A stretch of DNA of 41,899 bases from Candidatus Uhrbacteria bacterium (GCA_903893445.1 CAITMG010000039.1:1-41899); one strand, 5' to 3'; counted from the first letter of the stretch, positions 8,867-18,489 are shown. Notes: generated by a model not told the origin, from the sequence alone. Program-made: numbers and translations.

Positions 8867-9601
8867 ATGGACGCGTTTCTTCGATCGGATGTGATGTGGC
8901 CGTTGAAGGCTATTGCGTGTCTGTTGGTTGGGCTTGTTACTGCCTTGCCGCTCCTTTTTATGCCAAAGTCGTGGTTGGCGCGCATGTCGCGTTACCCGAC
9001 ACTTGGACCGAATGGTCTGACGGCATGGGGGATTGTCCTGTTCTATGGCGGCATTGCGCTGATCGCTGTCGGACAGTTGATTGCCGGATGGATTATTTGG
9101 GTGATGGGTGTCATCTTTGATGTCCTGGACGGCCGATCTGCAAAGGCGATGGAGCAATTTCACGTTCCGCGATCCGAACGCAGTATCCGTTTCGGGAAGG
9201 TGTTTGATCCTGCGGCGGATAAGATCAAGTATCTTCCGCCGATCGCCGCGCTCGCGTGGTACGCCTATGTGTCTGGGTGGCCGGTTTGGCCGATGATTGC
9301 ATGTGATGTCCTTGGGACGTTGATGCGTCCGCCATTTGGACTCTTGAGTCGTTGGCAGCGCGCGACGGAAGCGATGGCGCCGGGAAAGTTTAAGGCTCTT
9401 TTTCAAGCATCAGGTTTGATCGCGTCTGCGCCGCTTCTCCTTGCGTGGTATCGGGATCCGATCGTTCCGAATATTCTGATGTACGCTGCAAGCGTTTCGT
9501 CTGTACTCAGTGTTGGTTCTCGGTTTCGAACGACGTCGGCGATTGATCGCTGGTTGAAATTTTTGGGAAAGCGCTACTTTTCGCACGATGATGTTCTCTA
9601 G
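8867..9601 (+). CDS. CDP-alcohol phosphatidyltransferase family protein
   Basis: DVLDGRSAK..G KVFDPAAD CDP-OH-P signature; multiple TM helices; very strong SD AAAGGAGGTGAGG. Confidence 0.8.
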   Translation: MDAFLRSDVMWPLKAIACLLVGLVTALPLLFMPKSWLARMSRYPTLGPNGLTAWGIVLFYGGIALIAVGQLIAGWIIWVMGVIFDVLDGRSAKAMEQFHVPRSERSIRFGKVFDPAADKIKYLPPIAALAWYAYVSGWPVWPMIACDVLGTLMRPPFGLLSRWQRATEAMAPGKFKALFQASGLIASAPLLLAWYRDPIVPNILMYAASVSSVLSVGSRFRTTSAIDRWLKFLGKRYFSHDDVL

Positions 9602-9606
9602 TTTTT

Positions 9607-9631
9607 ATCCGCAACTCTGCGGATTTTTTTA
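9607..9631 (+). terminator. Intrinsic terminator
   Basis: ATCCGCA-ACTC-TGCGGAT-TTTTTT. Confidence 0.85.
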
Positions 9632-9676
9632 TATCTTTGCGAGGTGGTATACTGAATTGAAAAATAAATCCTTTTT

Positions 9677-10837
9677 ATGCCTGTGACAAAAAAACGCCCT
9701 TTGCAAAAACGTGCATCTTCAAAAAAGATCCAACCATCAAGCCCATGGAAGGGAATTAACCAACTTCATGAGCGTTTTCCGGCAACCAGTCTTGCGTTGA
9801 TTGCCGCGATGGTTGCTGTGCCGATTGGATTGATTTCTGCCCGGACGCAGGCGTCAGGCGGGGATCGTCATGCCGCGCTGTTGCCGTTGCTTGTTGCGCC
9901 ACCGTCGAACGCGATCACGTCGCATGTTGTGACGTTGCGAGGAAAATTGACGAGCGGTGATCCACGGCGCGTGGCGTTTGTGATTGATGGTAATCCAAAT
10001 CGAACCGTTTCCGCATCGCCAACAGATGATGGGGGATGGCAGGCGAATTGGGATACATCTAACGTGGCAAATGGAGATCATACCGTTTCGCTTCGCGCTG
10101 AAAATGACGAAGCTTCAGCTATGACGGGGTCTGTGCATGTGAATGTGCAAAATACGCATCCGCCACTGCATGTGACGTTGGATCAGCCGGCGCCATATGA
10201 GGTGGAAAAAACAGATACGCTCGCGATGCATGCGACGGTTGCCGAGGGCGCGAAAAATGTGACGTTTATTATCTCGCAGCTTTTTGTTGGGAAGGAGGGG
10301 CATCGTGAGGTTGTTCCGGTGCAACGATATGTTGCTTCGGCGCAAGATACGGCGATGCAAAATTGGTCTGCGACGACGGATCCGGCGGGTATTGTTCCGC
10401 ATGCAAACGGATTATTTCAAGTGCAGGCTCAGGCAGAGATGGATGGGTATGCGCAAACGTTAAGCTCTGGCGTCCCAATGATTTTAACCAGTACGTCTTC
10501 GAAAGTTTCTTTTGCAGGTGTCCCGCAAGAGAATCCAGAAATTAATTTTATCGATATTGATGTTTCGTCGCCGGAACAGGGCGCATCCGTCTCTGGCATG
10601 GTGCCAATTGTGAGTGCTGGAACGCCAATTGATGCGGTTGTTGCGATGAAGGTGTCGGTGTGGGATGGGAAGGGATATAGTCACGATCTTCCGGCGCAGG
10701 ATGTGAAGGGGGAGTGGACGGCGATGTGGGACACGACGGGTCTTTCCAATGGATGGTATTGGATTCGATCGCAAGCGTATGGTCCGGCGTTTGTTCCAAG
10801 TTTGAGTGAACCGATTCTCGTACATCTGCAAAATTAA
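9677..10837 (+). CDS. Membrane-anchored protein with Ig-like domains
   Basis: N-terminal TM; VAFVIDGNPNRTVSAS..GGWQANWDTSNVANGDHTVSLRA. Confidence 0.65.
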   Translation: MPVTKKRPLQKRASSKKIQPSSPWKGINQLHERFPATSLALIAAMVAVPIGLISARTQASGGDRHAALLPLLVAPPSNAITSHVVTLRGKLTSGDPRRVAFVIDGNPNRTVSASPTDDGGWQANWDTSNVANGDHTVSLRAENDEASAMTGSVHVNVQNTHPPLHVTLDQPAPYEVEKTDTLAMHATVAEGAKNVTFIISQLFVGKEGHREVVPVQRYVASAQDTAMQNWSATTDPAGIVPHANGLFQVQAQAEMDGYAQTLSSGVPMILTSTSSKVSFAGVPQENPEINFIDIDVSSPEQGASVSGMVPIVSAGTPIDAVVAMKVSVWDGKGYSHDLPAQDVKGEWTAMWDTTGLSNGWYWIRSQAYGPAFVPSLSEPILVHLQN

Positions 10838-10885
10838 TTTTTCGCGTTATTATCTACGTATTTCTGATATACTAAACTGATACCG

Positions 10886-13036
10886 ATGCGCGTTCGATTG
10901 AAAGTTGGAATTTATACGATCTTAACAACGCTTGTGGCCGTCGCGACGTTGTATTTGACGTTATCGTATGCGCTTCAATCTCAGTTTGCGCAATTAGAAA
11001 ATTTTACGTCACGACGCGATGCCGGTCGTGCGGTTGAGGGGATTGCGACGGAACAGGATCGGTTAGCAGAAATCACCCTCGATTACGCGGCTTGGGATGA
11101 TTCCTACAATTTTGTCGCACATCCATCGCAGGAATTTATTGACAGCAACTTTACAAATTCGACATTGAAATTTGATGTCATCTTGTATGTTGATACGACG
11201 GGAACATTGGTGTATTCCTCTGTGTCGAATACTGAGACGCGAAAAGATTTTTCCCTTCCGGGAGTCTTTATGTCCGGTCTGCGATCAGTGAATTCCCCGT
11301 ATCATTTTACCGATGCGACAAAAAGCTTAAAGGGCGTCTTGATGACATCGCAGGGTCCATTGATTTTTGCGGCACTGCCAATTACGACGAGTGATCAAAA
11401 AAGCGATATTCGTGGAACGATCTTGATGGGGAAGATTTTAACCGGATCTGAATTAGAAAAAGTTTCGAATGCCGTTAAAATTCCGTTGACTGTTGTCGCG
11501 CTGGATAGCGCAGAGGCTGGTCAGCTTCCAGCGGATTGGAAAACAGGCAAGATGCCTGCAGATACGATTTTTGAATCTCCGGTGAGCGAGGATCGCATGC
11601 AGGTATATGCGCTTGTTGATGATATTTATGGTCATCCAGCGTTCGCACTTCGATCAGATCTCCCACGATTAACAAACATTGAGGGCCGACGTGGGTTGGA
11701 GTATCTCTTGTTTGCTCTTGTGGCGATGTCGTTTGTCTTCGGAGCGTTTTCCCTTGTTTCCATTGAACGCGTGATCGTTCATCCGATTCAACGCTTTTCT
11801 GATCTCGTTCATGAGATGGAGCGATCGCACGTGATTCCGGATGAAGCGTTGATTCGTGGGAATGACGAGATTACGGAACTCGCACATACGTTTATGCGCG
11901 CATTTGGTGCGTTGGAGTTGTCGGAAAATCGATTACGAACTGACCGCGAGCGTCTCGATGCGATATTGCAGAGCATTGGTGAAGGCGTTGTGGTTGTTGG
12001 GAAGGATCAGAACATCGTTCTTGAAAATCGCATGGCCGAACGATTATCTGGATACGCATATTCCGATATCGTCGGAAAGCCATATCGAAAATTTTTCCTG
12101 TTTTACAATGAACGGGATCACGCCGAGGAGGTTGATGTGATCGGTCAGGTGTTGCGCGATGGGACAAATACCGGTGCCGCTGTGCCGATTGTGTATTCCC
12201 GCAAAGATGGAATGACGATTCCGGTGGCATGCGTTTCCGCGGCGTTGCGTGATGTTTCTGGTCACTTGATTGGAAGCGTGATCGTTTTTCGCGATGTGAC
12301 AAAAGAGCGCGAAGTTGATCGTATGAAGTCCGAACTTGTTTCTATCGCGTCGCATCAGTTGCGCACGCCACTTACAGGCATTAAGTGGGTGTTGGAATTA
12401 TTGATGAGTGGTCAGTCGGGAAAATTAACACGCGATCAACGAGATCAGCTTGAGCATGTCGCAGAAAGCAATGAACGCATGATTGCGTTGGTTGAGGATT
12501 TATTGAACGTGTCGCATATCGAAACCGGTCGCAAGTTTACGTATGTGTTTCAGCGTCAGGACTTTATGAAGATTGTGCACGCCGTTGTTGAGGAGCAGCA
12601 GGTGTTGGCAAAAGCGAAACAAATTTCATTAACGATTTCGCGTGGTTCCCCGCGTGTGTGCGTCTCGTATGTTGATGCGGATAAAATTCGTGAGGCGATC
12701 ACTAATCTTGTGAGCAACGCCGTGAAGTACACGCCAAAGAACGGTCATGTCGTTGTTTCTGTGGAACAGAGTAATGAAGGGGAGACATTGTTCCATGTGA
12801 AAGATTCCGGCATTGGTATTCCCGTTGATCAACAAAAGAGGGTTTTTGAGCGCTTTTTTCGAGCGGATAATGCTCAGATGCAAGAGGTGAATGGAACGGG
12901 TTTGGGGTTGTATATCGCCAAAGCGATTGTTGAGGGACATCACGGACGCATTTGGTTTGAGTCTATTGAGCATAAGGGTTCAACGTTCACATTTCTCTTG
13001 CCTGAACGCCATCCGTCAAACGAGAGCAAGGTCTAA
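10886..13036 (+). CDS. Sensor histidine kinase (CHASE4-HAMP-PAS-HisKA-HATPase)
   Basis: TEQDRLAEITLDYAAWDDSYNFV; SIASHQLRTPLTGIKWVLELL H-box; NLVSNAVKYTPKNG; DSGIGI; GTGLGLYIAKAIVEGHHG. Confidence 0.93.
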   Translation: MRVRLKVGIYTILTTLVAVATLYLTLSYALQSQFAQLENFTSRRDAGRAVEGIATEQDRLAEITLDYAAWDDSYNFVAHPSQEFIDSNFTNSTLKFDVILYVDTTGTLVYSSVSNTETRKDFSLPGVFMSGLRSVNSPYHFTDATKSLKGVLMTSQGPLIFAALPITTSDQKSDIRGTILMGKILTGSELEKVSNAVKIPLTVVALDSAEAGQLPADWKTGKMPADTIFESPVSEDRMQVYALVDDIYGHPAFALRSDLPRLTNIEGRRGLEYLLFALVAMSFVFGAFSLVSIERVIVHPIQRFSDLVHEMERSHVIPDEALIRGNDEITELAHTFMRAFGALELSENRLRTDRERLDAILQSIGEGVVVVGKDQNIVLENRMAERLSGYAYSDIVGKPYRKFFLFYNERDHAEEVDVIGQVLRDGTNTGAAVPIVYSRKDGMTIPVACVSAALRDVSGHLIGSVIVFRDVTKEREVDRMKSELVSIASHQLRTPLTGIKWVLELLMSGQSGKLTRDQRDQLEHVAESNERMIALVEDLLNVSHIETGRKFTYVFQRQDFMKIVHAVVEEQQVLAKAKQISLTISRGSPRVCVSYVDADKIREAITNLVSNAVKYTPKNGHVVVSVEQSNEGETLFHVKDSGIGIPVDQQKRVFERFFRADNAQMQEVNGTGLGLYIAKAIVEGHHGRIWFESIEHKGSTFTFLLPERHPSNESKV

Positions 13037-13051
13037 TTTTTTTGAACAGAA

Positions 13052-13086
13052 AGAGGGTTGACAAAACCCTCTTTTTTTGTTATCTT
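13052..13086 (+). promoter_or_regulatory. Terminator hairpin fused to promoter TTGACA-17-TATCTT
   Basis: AGAGGGTT-GACAA-AACCCTCT-TTTTTT with TTGACA at 13058-13063 and TATCTT at 13081-13086. Confidence 0.8.
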
Positions 13087-13117
13087 ATCCCGTTCTCTTC
13101 ACACCCAAGGAGTGTCC

Positions 13118-13381
13118 ATGAAGCAGATCCTCGCGTTCGTTTTTCTTTCGTTTTCGGTGATGGCGTGCGGCGCGACGACGCAGGCGCCGTTCGCTCCGAG
13201 GTTGTCGACGAACGTCACCGCAGAGGTGAGCGTGAAGCCTGTCGCGCCGTATCACCGGCCGGCGGAACAGCTCGTCTGCATCGCGCCCAAGCCGCGTCAC
13301 GCCATCGCGATCAGGCAAGGTTGTGGATACACGCAGAGCTGCGTCGGTGACGCAACTCGCACGCCGCAACAGGCGAAGTAG
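13118..13381 (+). CDS. Short secreted lipoprotein (cassette B)
   Basis: AAGGAG SD; MKQILAFVFLSFSVMAC lipobox; C-biased codons. Confidence 0.75.
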   Translation: MKQILAFVFLSFSVMACGATTQAPFAPRLSTNVTAEVSVKPVAPYHRPAEQLVCIAPKPRHAIAIRQGCGYTQSCVGDATRTPQQAK

Positions 13382-13389
13382 CTCGTTTG

Positions 13390-13421
13390 CGCTCCGATGA
13401 TGTCATCGGAGCGTATTTTTT
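13390..13421 (+). terminator. Intrinsic terminator of cassette B
   Basis: CGCTCCGATGA-TG-TCATCGGAGCG-TATTTTTTTT. Confidence 0.9.
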
Positions 13422-13463
13422 TTCGACGGAATATTTTTCACGGAGTATCATTTTGGCATCTTT

Positions 13464-14366
13464 ATGAAAGAACAGATTGTCATTGTTGGTGCGGGTCGGA
13501 TTGGCGGAGCTGTTGCTGATGTTTTACGACGCAAGGGATATCGCGTGGATCTATGGGATATTGTTCCGGGTCTTGTTGCTGGACAGCAGTCACTCGCTGT
13601 TTTGATTCCGCGAGCGACGGGAGTGATTCTATGTGCGCCGTCGTGGGCGACGCGTGCCGTAGCGACCTCGATCGTTCCGCTGCTCCCACGGACGGCGTTC
13701 GTCCTGTCATTTGCAAAGGGGATTGAGTCGGGAACAAATCAAACCGTGAATGCGATTCTTGCGGATTGTTTCCCAAAACATGTGACGGGTGTCGTTGGTG
13801 GTCCGATGATGGCGGAAGAGCTGTTGGAGGGAAAAGGCGGAGTGGCACTTATTGGCATCAAGAAAAGTGTTCATGGACGTTTGCGTCAACTCTTTGCCAA
13901 GACGGGCGTCCAGGTTCGATTTTCCGCGGATGCGCGGGGTGTGTCGTATGCCGGGACGTTAAAAAATATTTACGCGTTTGCGCTCGGCATCGCGGACGGT
14001 GCTGGTTGGGGCGTCAATCTGACGGGGTGGTTTGCGTCTCAGGCGGTGATCGAGATGGTTTCGATTGCACGGTTTGTTGGGTCGGATGAGGCGTTGATTT
14101 TGGGTCCAGCGGGGATCGGGGACTTTATCGCGACAGCGTTTAGTCCACATTCTCGGAACCGCTCGGTTGGGGAAAAGTTGATCCAGACGGGCAAATGTCC
14201 AAAGAGCGAGGCCACGCAATCCATTTTGCCGCTTTGTGCCATCCTTGGACCGAAAGAGGTGAAAAAGCTGCCAATTTTGGCTGGATTGTCATCTGTTTTG
14301 GCCGGAAAACGCAAAATAACCGGAGTTGTCAAAGACTGGAAAACGTTGGCGGAGAAGATTGGTTGA
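13464..14366 (+). CDS. gpsA: NAD(P)-dependent glycerol-3-phosphate dehydrogenase-like
   Basis: [61 protein letters not shown]. Confidence 0.8.
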   Translation: MKEQIVIVGAGRIGGAVADVLRRKGYRVDLWDIVPGLVAGQQSLAVLIPRATGVILCAPSWATRAVATSIVPLLPRTAFVLSFAKGIESGTNQTVNAILADCFPKHVTGVVGGPMMAEELLEGKGGVALIGIKKSVHGRLRQLFAKTGVQVRFSADARGVSYAGTLKNIYAFALGIADGAGWGVNLTGWFASQAVIEMVSIARFVGSDEALILGPAGIGDFIATAFSPHSRNRSVGEKLIQTGKCPKSEATQSILPLCAILGPKEVKKLPILAGLSSVLAGKRKITGVVKDWKTLAEKIG

Positions 14367-14391
14367 CGGACGTCCTGCCTTGCGGTATCCT
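14363..14391 (+). promoter_or_regulatory. Promoter TTGACG-17-TATCCT for tRNA-Thr(TGT)
   Basis: Spacing 17 nt, ~22 nt upstream of the tRNA. Confidence 0.65.
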
Positions 14392-14413
14392 CTCACCACT
14401 ATTCCTCAACTGG

Positions 14414-14488
14414 GCCGGGATAGCTCAGCGGTAGAGCAGCTGTTTTGTAAACAGCAGGTCGCAGGTTCAAATCCTGTTCCCGGCTCCA
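14414..14488 (+). tRNA. tRNA-Thr (anticodon TGT), CCA encoded
   Basis: GCCGGGA/TCCCGGC; GCTGT-TTTGTAA-ACAGC; TTCAAAT loop. Confidence 0.93.
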
Positions 14489-14503
14489 TCGAGCTCAGCT
14501 CGA
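14489..14503. repeat. TCGAGCT-C-AGCTCGA palindrome immediately after tRNA CCA
   Basis: Perfect arms, single central base, then CCACTTTTTT. Confidence 0.9.
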
Positions 14504-14517
14504 CCACTTTTTTCTGT

Positions 14518-14673
14518 ATGTCGCAAGATAACCTCATCAAGCTCGAGTGCACAGAGTGTAAAAAACTCAACTACCACTCGACAAAAAACAAGAAGACCAT
14601 CAAGGCCCGTCTTGAGCTGAACAAGTTCTGCAAGACGTGCAAGACGCGCAAGCCGCACAAGGAAACAAAGTAA
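14518..14673 (+). CDS. rpmG: 50S ribosomal protein L33
   Basis: [51 protein letters not shown]. Confidence 0.93.
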   Translation: MSQDNLIKLECTECKKLNYHSTKNKKTIKARLELNKFCKTCKTRKPHKETK

Positions 14674-14677
14674 GGCA

Positions 14678-15001
14678 ATGGTCGGTTTTCCAACACCCCC
14701 ACCGCTGAAACAAAAGCCGACCTTGTCGGTGATTCCTGAATCGGTTCGCAAGAAGATCGAGCATCCCGAGCGCATCACGAAAATGATTATCGCGTTTGGA
14801 GTGGTCGGTCTTCTTTTTGTATTGCTTCCGAGTATTCTTGTTCTTGTGTGTACATGGGGGTGGCTTCGGGCGCATCATGTTCCGGCGTTTCTCGTTGTGA
14901 TCGTCTTATCTGTGATTGGATGGTATGGTTTTTCCCTTGGGATGATGCGCGGGCGACGAATTATTCTTGATGCGCTTCGCCACGAAGACGACGTTGTATG
15001 A
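14678..15001 (+). CDS. Small two-TM membrane protein
   Basis: Two hydrophobic helices; stop overlaps next start (ATGA). Confidence 0.65.
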   Translation: MVGFPTPPPLKQKPTLSVIPESVRKKIEHPERITKMIIAFGVVGLLFVLLPSILVLVCTWGWLRAHHVPAFLVVIVLSVIGWYGFSLGMMRGRRIILDALRHEDDVV

Positions 15002-15558
15002 CATTTTCTCCACTTCTTATTTCCGCCATCGAACTCGCTTCGATGTGGCACGAAGGTCAGATGCGCAAACATCCGACCATGCGCATCCCGTACATCGTTC
15101 ATCCGGTCACGGTCTCTTTTTTGTTGCAACGGGAAGAATATGATGACGAAGTCGTGTGCGCGGGATTGCTGCATGACGTGATCGAGGATTGTGATGTGAC
15201 AAAGGAAGAGCTCGCAGAAAAATTGTCACCACGTATCGCGGATTTGGTTTCGTGGGTGACAGAGCTTCCGAAAGAACAGTATTCTTGGTCTGAACGAAAG
15301 ACTGCGTATCGTGAACGTCTTGCGCAGGCGCCGTTAGAGGCGTTAGCGATTGCGTGCGCGGATCATGTTGCGAATCTGCATAGCTCGCTCGAAGCGGCGC
15401 GTGTGAATTCAAACGTGTGGAAGTTGTTTCATGCGAATCATGATGAGCGTCTTCAGCATGAAAAAGCAGTGCTGCACATTATCGGTCAGCGATTGGAATC
15501 CCCGTTGGTTGCGGATTACGCGCGGTTATTGCAGGATGTCGAGAGAGCGCATGTATGA
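14998..15558 (+). CDS. SpoT-like HD-domain (p)ppGpp hydrolase, hydrolase domain only
   Basis: HEGQMRKHPTMRIPYIVHP; GLLHDVIEDCDVTKEEL; ACADHVANLHS. Confidence 0.8.
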   Translation: MTFSPLLISAIELASMWHEGQMRKHPTMRIPYIVHPVTVSFLLQREEYDDEVVCAGLLHDVIEDCDVTKEELAEKLSPRIADLVSWVTELPKEQYSWSERKTAYRERLAQAPLEALAIACADHVANLHSSLEAARVNSNVWKLFHANHDERLQHEKAVLHIIGQRLESPLVADYARLLQDVERAHV

Positions 15559-17039
15559 GTTTGCATCGTGACTATTTAACGGCATCAGATTTTTATCACT
15601 TTCTCCAATGTCCGCATTGGCCGTATTACGATCGATTTGCCACAGCTGAAGAACAAAAATTACGACGCGAGCCAACGCAGAGCGAGCTTGATCGTCGCGA
15701 AGATGGAATCGCGCATGAACAGCAGGTGATTGCGAAACTCTTTTCTGGAAAAGAAATTATTGAAGCGCGCAATGAGCGTGATGCGGAGCATGATGCCGAG
15801 GCGACGTTGACGCTGATGAAGCAGGGCGTCTCGTTGATTTATCAGGGAACGTTGACGTTTGGCGATTGGACGGGTCGTCCGGATTTGTTGGAACGTCGTG
15901 ATGGGCCGAGCGTCTTTGGCGATTGGCATTATGTTCCCGTAGATGTGAAATCGACCCATCATTTGGAAAAATATCAAAAATTGCAGTTGGTTTTTTATGC
16001 GTCGTTGTTGGAGCGGATTCAACACCGTTTTCCAAGCGAACCCGCGATCATCAATCGTGATGGGTTGCGGATGCCATTTTTTGCGGAAGAATTTGTCCCA
16101 GAGTTTGAAGGGTTTGTCGCAGAGCTTGAGCAGATCCGTGCCGGTGAAAAACCGGATCCGGTGTTACGCAAAAGCTGTAATGATTCTGGACCATGGGGAA
16201 AGTTGTGTTTGCGAGATGCGCAAGCAACGAATGACATTGCGCTATTGTATAACGTGGATGTCAAAAAATTGCGTCTGTTGCGAGATCTTGGCATTCGGAC
16301 GATCGATGATGCTGCGAAGATGAATCCAATCGTATTGGATGGCGCGGCTTTGGGGTTGCGTGAGCATGGATTGTCGGTGATGAAACGTCAGGCGCAATCA
16401 CTGCAAACGCAGAGTGTCATTGTGCGCGAGCCCGTCTCGCTCAACACGAGAGGATTAGAAATTCATTTTGATATTGAGAGCGACCCGCCGAATGACGTGG
16501 ACTATCTCTACGGATTTTTGTTGCGATATGCGACAGGAGATGAATACAAGGCGTTTGTGGCTCGACGATTGGAAGATGAAGGTGACATGTGGAAATCGTT
16601 TTTAGCGTGGCTCGAGACGTTGCCGCCGGAATACACGGTGTATCATTTTGCGAACTACGAAGTGAATCGCTTATCGATTTTGGAACAACGGTATGGCGGG
16701 AGTCCGTGGTTGGATTTGTTTCGATCCAGCATGGTTGATTTGAAAGAGTTGACCACGCATAGCATTACGTTCCCACTCTATTTTTACGGACTCAAAAACA
16801 TTGCGCCGTTTTTAGGATTTACCTGGCGCAGTGATGTCAAAGGCGGGAGTCAATCTGTGGATGTGTTTGAGACCTATCTAGAAACACGCGACGAAGCGTT
16901 GTTGGATTCCATTATTTTGTATAACGAAGATGATGTGCGCGCGACCGCGCATCTCAAAGATTGGTTAGCGGCATACGCGAAAAAGGCCACGGTGCATGAA
17001 CTGCCGTATCCGTGGGAACTCCCTCAACTCCCTCTTTAG
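15555..17039 (+). CDS. TM0106 family RecB-like putative nuclease with RNase H-like C-terminus
   Basis: CPHWPYYD; GRPDLLE..PVDVKSTHHLEKYQKLQL; LEIHFDIESDPPNDVDYLYGF; YNEDDVRAT. Confidence 0.85.
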   Translation: MSLHRDYLTASDFYHFLQCPHWPYYDRFATAEEQKLRREPTQSELDRREDGIAHEQQVIAKLFSGKEIIEARNERDAEHDAEATLTLMKQGVSLIYQGTLTFGDWTGRPDLLERRDGPSVFGDWHYVPVDVKSTHHLEKYQKLQLVFYASLLERIQHRFPSEPAIINRDGLRMPFFAEEFVPEFEGFVAELEQIRAGEKPDPVLRKSCNDSGPWGKLCLRDAQATNDIALLYNVDVKKLRLLRDLGIRTIDDAAKMNPIVLDGAALGLREHGLSVMKRQAQSLQTQSVIVREPVSLNTRGLEIHFDIESDPPNDVDYLYGFLLRYATGDEYKAFVARRLEDEGDMWKSFLAWLETLPPEYTVYHFANYEVNRLSILEQRYGGSPWLDLFRSSMVDLKELTTHSITFPLYFYGLKNIAPFLGFTWRSDVKGGSQSVDVFETYLETRDEALLDSIILYNEDDVRATAHLKDWLAAYAKKATVHELPYPWELPQLPL

Positions 17040-17058
17040 CAAAGAGGGAGATTGTTTT
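17028..17058. terminator. Convergent terminator
   Basis: CTCCCTCTTT-AGC-AAAGAGGGAG between convergent genes. Confidence 0.8.
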
Positions 17059-18401
17059 TAGTGCGAATGGCCGTGATGCGAGCCTGGGACGTTTGATGGA
17101 CGGGATGGTTTTGTTTTGATCGCAATCCACGCGGCGAGAAACGCGGTGATTGGAACGGTGAAAATGAGACCAATGGTGCCGGTGAGCGAACGAACAATTT
17201 CATCAACGACCACATCGAAGTTGATAAATTTTGCCCAGGAGTTTCCGGATTGTGCGAAGAGGAGCAACGTTGAAAGTGAGCCGCCGACATACGCAAAGAC
17301 GAGCGTGTTTGCGAGGGCGCCCATGTGATCGCGTCCGACGACCATGCCAGATCGAAAGAGTTGGGTGAATGTGAGATTTGGATTTGCCTGTCGAACTTCC
17401 GCGACACCAGACGCGATGGAAACCGCGACGTCTTCAACAACGCCCATGGCCGCAATAATGATGCCGGCGAATAAGAGCGCCTGTGGGTTGAGCGTTGGGT
17501 TGTTGTCAAAAAACATGCGATCGTCTTCCGAATTGAGACCGGTGAGATGCGTCCAATTGGCGAACAGCATGGAGATGAGATACGCCACGAGGACACCGCC
17601 GAGTGTGCCAATGGATGTCACCAGACTTTTTTTATTCCAGCCCGTGGAAAAGCCCGTCGAGATGGCGGTAAGGACAACGCTTAAACCGAGCGCGATTGGT
17701 ACGGGGTTGATTCCTTTTAAAAAGGCAGGAATCAAGACGAGCCCAATAATCATCACCGAGAGAAAGATGGAGAAGGCAATTTTAAAACCTTGCCAACCCG
17801 CAAGCAGGACCATCATGAGGACGAACAGCGCAATGAGCCAATAGACGGCTGCGCGACGATCAAAGCTTTCGAGATAGGCGAGTGGTTCGCCGCCTTCGGG
17901 ATTTGGTTGAAGTGAAATCAAGACTTTGTCGCCTGGTCGTGGATTGAGACCGTAGGGATTGGAAGAAACATCACTCGAGAGCGTTCGTGTTTTTCCGTTG
18001 AGCGGTCCGGAGAGATATTGAATGGTGTATGTTTGAATCTGCTGTGCTCCTTGCGGCGTGGCAATCGTTGCGGGAGAGACGGCGGTGATGATCGCTCGTT
18101 CGTAGAGGATTTGCGGTGCGCTGTTTCCGCCATCGGCGCTTTCGTTGTTTTGTGATTTCTCTGTATCAACGGACGGTCTTGGGGTGATGACTGTATCTAT
18201 GCTAGCGTTTGCCGCTTGGACGGCGGTGGATGTTGCTGTGGTAGAGGTCGTGCTGTCGATTTGGGTTGATGTGCTTGTTGCTGTGACGGTATCTGTGGAC
18301 GTTGAGGTTGTTTTTTGTTTTGCGGCAAATGTCGGAAGCGCCAAAACCGAAAACAGAGAGACACACGTCAGGGCAACAAAAAGGGATGTACGTCGCTTCA
18401 T
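17058..18401 (-). CDS. YibE/F family membrane protein
   Basis: Signal peptide, Thr/Ser-rich stretch, multi-TM; GVVEDVAVSIASGVAEVRQANPNLTFTQLFRSGMVVGRDHMGALANTLVFAYVGGSL. Confidence 0.88.
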   Translation of the reverse strand: MKRRTSLFVALTCVSLFSVLALPTFAAKQKTTSTSTDTVTATSTSTQIDSTTSTTATSTAVQAANASIDTVITPRPSVDTEKSQNNESADGGNSAPQILYERAIITAVSPATIATPQGAQQIQTYTIQYLSGPLNGKTRTLSSDVSSNPYGLNPRPGDKVLISLQPNPEGGEPLAYLESFDRRAAVYWLIALFVLMMVLLAGWQGFKIAFSIFLSVMIIGLVLIPAFLKGINPVPIALGLSVVLTAISTGFSTGWNKKSLVTSIGTLGGVLVAYLISMLFANWTHLTGLNSEDDRMFFDNNPTLNPQALLFAGIIIAAMGVVEDVAVSIASGVAEVRQANPNLTFTQLFRSGMVVGRDHMGALANTLVFAYVGGSLSTLLLFAQSGNSWAKFINFDVVVDEIVRSLTGTIGLIFTVPITAFLAAWIAIKTKPSRPSNVPGSHHGHSH

Positions 18402-18489
18402 AGAGTCAAAATATCCTACCGTGTTGGGAATGGATTGGGAAGTTGAGGTTTTTATTGCAAAAGTTTTTGACCTGTTCTATATTTGTTCT

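Noticed and set aside
14326-14673. 115-aa ORF spanning tRNA-Thr and rpmG
   Set aside because: N-terminal part is translated tRNA; true start is 14518.
15555-17039. RecB-like nuclease as Cas4
   Set aside because: No array or other cas genes; length and RNase H-like C-terminus fit the TM0106-type family.
17344-17844. 166-aa plus-strand ORF opposite YibE/F
   Set aside because: Antisense to a well-supported membrane protein; translation has no domain character.
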